Source: Sediminibacterium sp. C3 (lineage in GTDB: Bacteria; Bacteroidota; Bacteroidia; Chitinophagales; Chitinophagaceae). Taken from it: a stretch of DNA of 64,000 nt. Below are positions 61,305 to 64,000 of the stretch, piece after piece. A program made the position numbers and the translations under genes. The notes below the pieces were generated by a model. The model was not told where the DNA came from. It searched no databases and saw nothing but the letters and a program-made list of their open reading frames with translations. The stretch covers positions 340,219 through 404,218 of the forward strand of contig NZ_KI669560.1 in NCBI RefSeq assembly GCF_000508085.1. Direction: 5' to 3'. Each line of letters starts with the position of its first letter. The first letter of the stretch is position 1.

Positions 61305-62813
61305 CTATAAAAAATTACGTTTTATTTCTTCCACAAAGATTCGCTCATTGCTTAAGCGAGGTACTTTATGTTGTCCGCCCAATTTGCCCTTTTGTTTTAA
61401 CCACTCATTAAAAACCCCTTGAGGCAATGAATGCACAACAGGCATGGTTAATGCCATATCCCGGTGACGCTTGGCTTCATAATCACTGTTCAGCTGTTTT
61501 AGAGCCTTGTCCAGTGAACTGCGGAATACTTCCAGCGAATCCGGCATTTGCTCAAATTCAATCAGCCACTCATGCGCACCCGGAGAATTTTCTCCAAAAT
61601 AAATAGGTGCAGCTGTATAGTCCTTTACCACTGATTGGGTTTGCTCACAGGCAATAGCAATTGCCTTGTCAGCATTGTCTGCAATCAACTCCTCTCCAAA
61701 CGCATTAATATACTGTTTTAGTCTGCCAGTTACTTTTAATTTGAAAGGGAACTTGCTGATAAATTGAACAGTATCGCCTACCAGATAGCGCCATAAACCT
61801 CCGTTGGTGCTGATGATAATGGCATAATGCTGACCTATTTCAACATCTTTCAGACCAATTGTTTTTGGATTAGGCTTACCATATTCTGAAACAGGCATGA
61901 ATTCATAGAAAATGCCATTCTCTGTAAACAATAGCATGCCTTCATCTTCCGGTGAAACCTGGGCAGCAAAAAAGCCTTCACTGGCATTATACATTTCCAG
62001 ATAATGGCATCCCTCGCCAATCAACTTTTGAAACTGGGTTCTGTATGGTGTAAAAGAAACACCGCCATGAATATATAATTCCAGGTTAGGCCAAACTTCT
62101 TTCAGGGTTTGCTTTCCGGTGATTTCTAAAATTCGTTTTATTAAAATCAGGGTCCAGGTAGGTACACCGGAAATAGAAGTAACATCTTCCTGAATGGTAT
62201 GCAGCGCCATTTTTTCAATTTTGGCTTCCCATTCGTCCATTAAAGCAATGGATAGTTCAGGTGTCCTAATCCAGTTAGCCCAGATAGGCGTATTCTGCAA
62301 CAATACAGCACTCAGGTCTCCGTATTGCATATCATCATTGATTGGGCTGATTTGATGACTACCCCCAATCACGAGTCCTTTGCCCGTTAATAAATCACTT
62401 TCAGAGCGATTATTGTAATACATCGTTAGCACATCTTTGGCACTTTGAAAGTGACAATCTTCCAGGCTTTCCTTGGTAATCGGAATGAACTTACTTTTTT
62501 CACTGGTGGTTCCACTGCTTTTGGCAAACCAGTTTACGGGGGTATTCCAAAGCACATTTTCCTCCCCCTGCATAATCCTATCGATATAGGGTTTTAAATC
62601 TTCGTATTCATGAATAGGAACCGTCTCTTTGAATTTTCGGATATTAAAGAGTTGATTAAAGCCGTATTTTCTCCCGAACTCCGTGTATTGTCCATGGGTT
62701 ATCAGGTCTTGCAAGACTTCTCTTTGAGCTGCAATAGGATCACTGGTCCATTGTTCAATACGCCAGTGCCTGATACGGGCCAAACGGGATATAGCAGGGC
62801 TTAATAATTTCAT
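61305..62813 (-). CDS. GH3-family acyl-adenylate-forming enzyme
   Basis: 502 residues. The protein is GH3-like throughout (AKSSGTTSEKSKFIPIT phosphate-binding loop near residue 96, SISGVPTWTLILIKRI, YLEMYNASEGFFAAQ, NGGLWRYLVGDTV, ITGR-like KVTGRLKQYINAFGEEL). Plant GH3 enzymes conjugate amino acids to auxin or jasmonate; bacterial members are adenylating enzymes of unknown substrate, often near lipid genes in Bacteroidota. The start is 45 bp after lptB on the same strand. Confidence 0.9.
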   Translation of the reverse strand: MKLLSPAISRLARIRHWRIEQWTSDPIAAQREVLQDLITHGQYTEFGRKYGFNQLFNIRKFKETVPIHEYEDLKPYIDRIMQGEENVLWNTPVNWFAKSSGTTSEKSKFIPITKESLEDCHFQSAKDVLTMYYNNRSESDLLTGKGLVIGGSHQISPINDDMQYGDLSAVLLQNTPIWANWIRTPELSIALMDEWEAKIEKMALHTIQEDVTSISGVPTWTLILIKRILEITGKQTLKEVWPNLELYIHGGVSFTPYRTQFQKLIGEGCHYLEMYNASEGFFAAQVSPEDEGMLLFTENGIFYEFMPVSEYGKPNPKTIGLKDVEIGQHYAIIISTNGGLWRYLVGDTVQFISKFPFKLKVTGRLKQYINAFGEELIADNADKAIAIACEQTQSVVKDYTAAPIYFGENSPGAHEWLIEFEQMPDSLEVFRSSLDKALKQLNSDYEAKRHRDMALTMPVVHSLPQGVFNEWLKQKGKLGGQHKVPRLSNERIFVEEIKRNFL

Positions 62814-62858
62814 GATTAGCGTACGGCAAAATACGGCATCCGCAGCAGAAAATCAATA

Positions 62859-63641
62859 TCAATCAACGTTTTGCGATTGATTTTCCTTGGCCATATCAAT
62901 AATCCAGTCCTTTCTTTTTAATTCGAAATTGGTACCCAAGTACAATCTTCTTACCTGCTCATCTTCTGCCAGTTCTTCAGCGGTACCATGCTTGAAAATT
63001 TTACCCTCAATAAGCAGGTAAGCCCTGTCGCAGATAGATAGGGTTTCATTTACATTGTGATCGGTAATCAAGATTCCGATATTCTTGTATTTGAGTTTGG
63101 CAACAACTGACTGAATATCTTCAACTGCAATAGGATCCACGCCGGCAAAGGGTTCGTCCAGTAAAATAAACTTGGGATTCACGGCGAGGGCACGGGCAAT
63201 TTCCGTCCTTCTTCTTTCACCGCCGCTTAAACTGTCCCCGTTGTTTTTTCTTACATGATGCAGGTTGAATTCGTCCAGAAGCGATTCCATTTTATGCTGT
63301 CTTTCCGCCTTGGTAAGCTTAGTCATTTCCAGCACGGCCATGATATTGTCTTCCACTGTGAGTTTTCTGAAAACACTGGCTTCCTGAGGTAAATACCCAA
63401 TACCCATCTGAGCCCTTTTATACATGGGAAGTTTGGTGATATCCTGATCATTCAGAAATACGGTGCCTTCATCGGGCTTTATCAGACCCACAACCATATA
63501 GAAACTGGTGGTTTTACCTGCTCCGTTCGGACCCAGTAGACCAACAATTTCACCTTGCTGCACACGAACAGAGACGTTGTTTACAACAGTCCGGCCCTTG
63601 TAGCTCTTTTGTAAGTTGTTGGTTTGAATAGTCAGGTTCAC
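62859..63641 (-). CDS. lptB: LPS export ABC ATPase LptB
   Basis: 260 residues. Walker [11 protein letters not shown]-loop YLPQEASVF, signature LSGGERRR, Walker [14 protein letters not shown], and H-loop ITDHNVNE are all intact. LptB drives LPS extraction with LptFG. The C-terminal 25 residues ([18 protein letters not shown]) form the extension common in this subfamily. First gene of a group continuing into the GH3-like gene. Confidence 0.94.
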   Translation of the reverse strand: MNLTIQTNNLQKSYKGRTVVNNVSVRVQQGEIVGLLGPNGAGKTTSFYMVVGLIKPDEGTVFLNDQDITKLPMYKRAQMGIGYLPQEASVFRKLTVEDNIMAVLEMTKLTKAERQHKMESLLDEFNLHHVRKNNGDSLSGGERRRTEIARALAVNPKFILLDEPFAGVDPIAVEDIQSVVAKLKYKNIGILITDHNVNETLSICDRAYLLIEGKIFKHGTAEELAEDEQVRRLYLGTNFELKRKDWIIDMAKENQSQNVD

Positions 63642-63657
63642 AGGTTAACGCTTTACA

Positions 63658-63665
63658 CAAATGTA
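63658..63665 (-). promoter_or_regulatory. -7 box of lptB
   Basis: Minus-strand TACATTTG matches TAnnTTTG and ends 16 nt before the lptB ATG. Confidence 0.5.
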
Positions 63666-63688
63666 ATATGTCGTTTGTATATTGCAAC

Positions 63689-64000
63689 ATGAAAGTTACT
63701 GAACATATACAGCAGGCCAAGGATACATTGGTTTCTTTTGAGGTACTACCTCCGCTAAAAGGAAAGACCATTCAGCATGTTTTTGATCATCTGAATCCTT
63801 TAATGGAATTCAAGCCCAGCTGGATCAATGTTACCTATCACAGAAGTGAAACGGCTTTCAAGAAAAAAACAGACGGAACTTTTGAAAAAGTGGAAGTGCG
63901 CAAAAGACCAGGCACAGTTGGCATTTGCGCTGCTATCATGAACCATTATTCCATCGATACTGTACCTCATTTTATTTGTGGTGGCTTTAACAAAAGAGAA
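63689..64000 (+). CDS. metF: Methylenetetrahydrofolate reductase, 5' end (3' partial)
   Basis: The first 104 residues are in the window, running off the right edge in frame. The N-terminal VSFEVLPPLKGK, the barrel start WINVTYHRSE and RRPGTVGICAAIMNHYSIDTVPHFICGG-type layout (here RKRPGTVGICAAIM, then TVPHFICGGFNKRE) are those of MetF, which makes 5-methyl-THF with FAD and NAD(P)H for methionine synthesis. The gene diverges from lptB across 47 bp. Confidence 0.9.
   Translation, partial: MKVTEHIQQAKDTLVSFEVLPPLKGKTIQHVFDHLNPLMEFKPSWINVTYHRSETAFKKKTDGTFEKVEVRKRPGTVGICAAIMNHYSIDTVPHFICGGFNKRE

Noticed and set aside
1-64000. tRNA, rRNA or CRISPR genes
   Set aside because: Intergenic stretches are short and mostly AT-rich or terminator hairpins; I saw no cloverleaf-like arms, rRNA segments or regularly spaced direct repeats outside genes.

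Overview
The window comes from a low-GC Bacteroidota chromosome, most likely a member of the Chitinophagales (Chitinophagaceae-like). The reasons are TAnnTTTG-type -7 boxes, Bacteroidota-typical families (DUF5690, GH3-like protein, tricorn-like S41 peptidase, VPS10-type BNR repeat protein, large DUF6443/RHS proteins, LytS/LytTR pairs) and many Cys-lipoproteins. The genus cannot be fixed from the sequence alone. No stretch longer than about 300 bases lacks a gene or gene remnant; the largest gaps are 4952-5193, 7744-7963 and 44250-44464.

Region 1 (1-20.7 kb) is an RHS polymorphic-toxin locus. A plus-strand operon (7964-17823) encodes an exported helical/beta-rich protein, a 1088-residue RHS/SpvB-like surface protein, a small exported helical protein, the only full-length RHS toxin carrier (1425 residues) and its putative immunity lipoprotein. 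Around it lie silent C-terminal (CT) modules, each followed by a small lipoprotein or membrane protein: two long orphans carrying the RHS core (1370-3259 minus, 18073-19950 plus), two short ones that start exactly at the conserved HYYPFGL motif (3908-4951 and 5784-6632, both minus) and a partial one at the left edge. A 917-bp core block occurs three times without gaps. Two copies also carry a 264-bp decapitated XRE regulator, giving a 1181-bp inverted repeat. This geometry would let one inversion or one deletion replace the expressed toxin tip and its immunity gene. A frameshifted tyrosine recombinase lies inside the locus.

Region 2 (20.8-38.8 kb) is ordinary chromosome: tricorn-like protease, a 5-oxoprolinase cluster (pxpB, frameshifted pxpC, pxpA and an Nramp-like transporter), mnmH, sixA, an EamA permease, a glycosyltransferase, two small ORFs, an aminotransferase, a plug-domain protein, a VPS10-type exported protein and a DUF5690 membrane protein.

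Region 3 (38.9-50.6 kb) is accessory. It holds a DUF4143 ATPase, a LytTR response regulator split by an IS3-family element with a clean 4-bp target duplication, its LytS-like kinase, an orphan LytTR DNA-binding protein, and an operon for a YIP1-like membrane protein, a WG-repeat lipoprotein, a delta-60-repeat exported protein and a small lipoprotein. Two pairs of direct repeats with exactly 21-bp period, one between kinase and orphan LytTR gene and one before the YIP1 operon, look like LytTR operators and tie these genes into one candidate signalling/surface system. The segment ends at a bestrophin remnant.

Region 4 (51-64 kb) is chromosomal again: msrB, adk, paaZ plus an enoyl-CoA hydratase, a TolC/HlyD/ABC export operon whose ABC ATPase has degenerate catalytic motifs, a minus-strand group lptB, GH3-like gene, fabG and beta-carbonic anhydrase, and the start of metF at the right edge.
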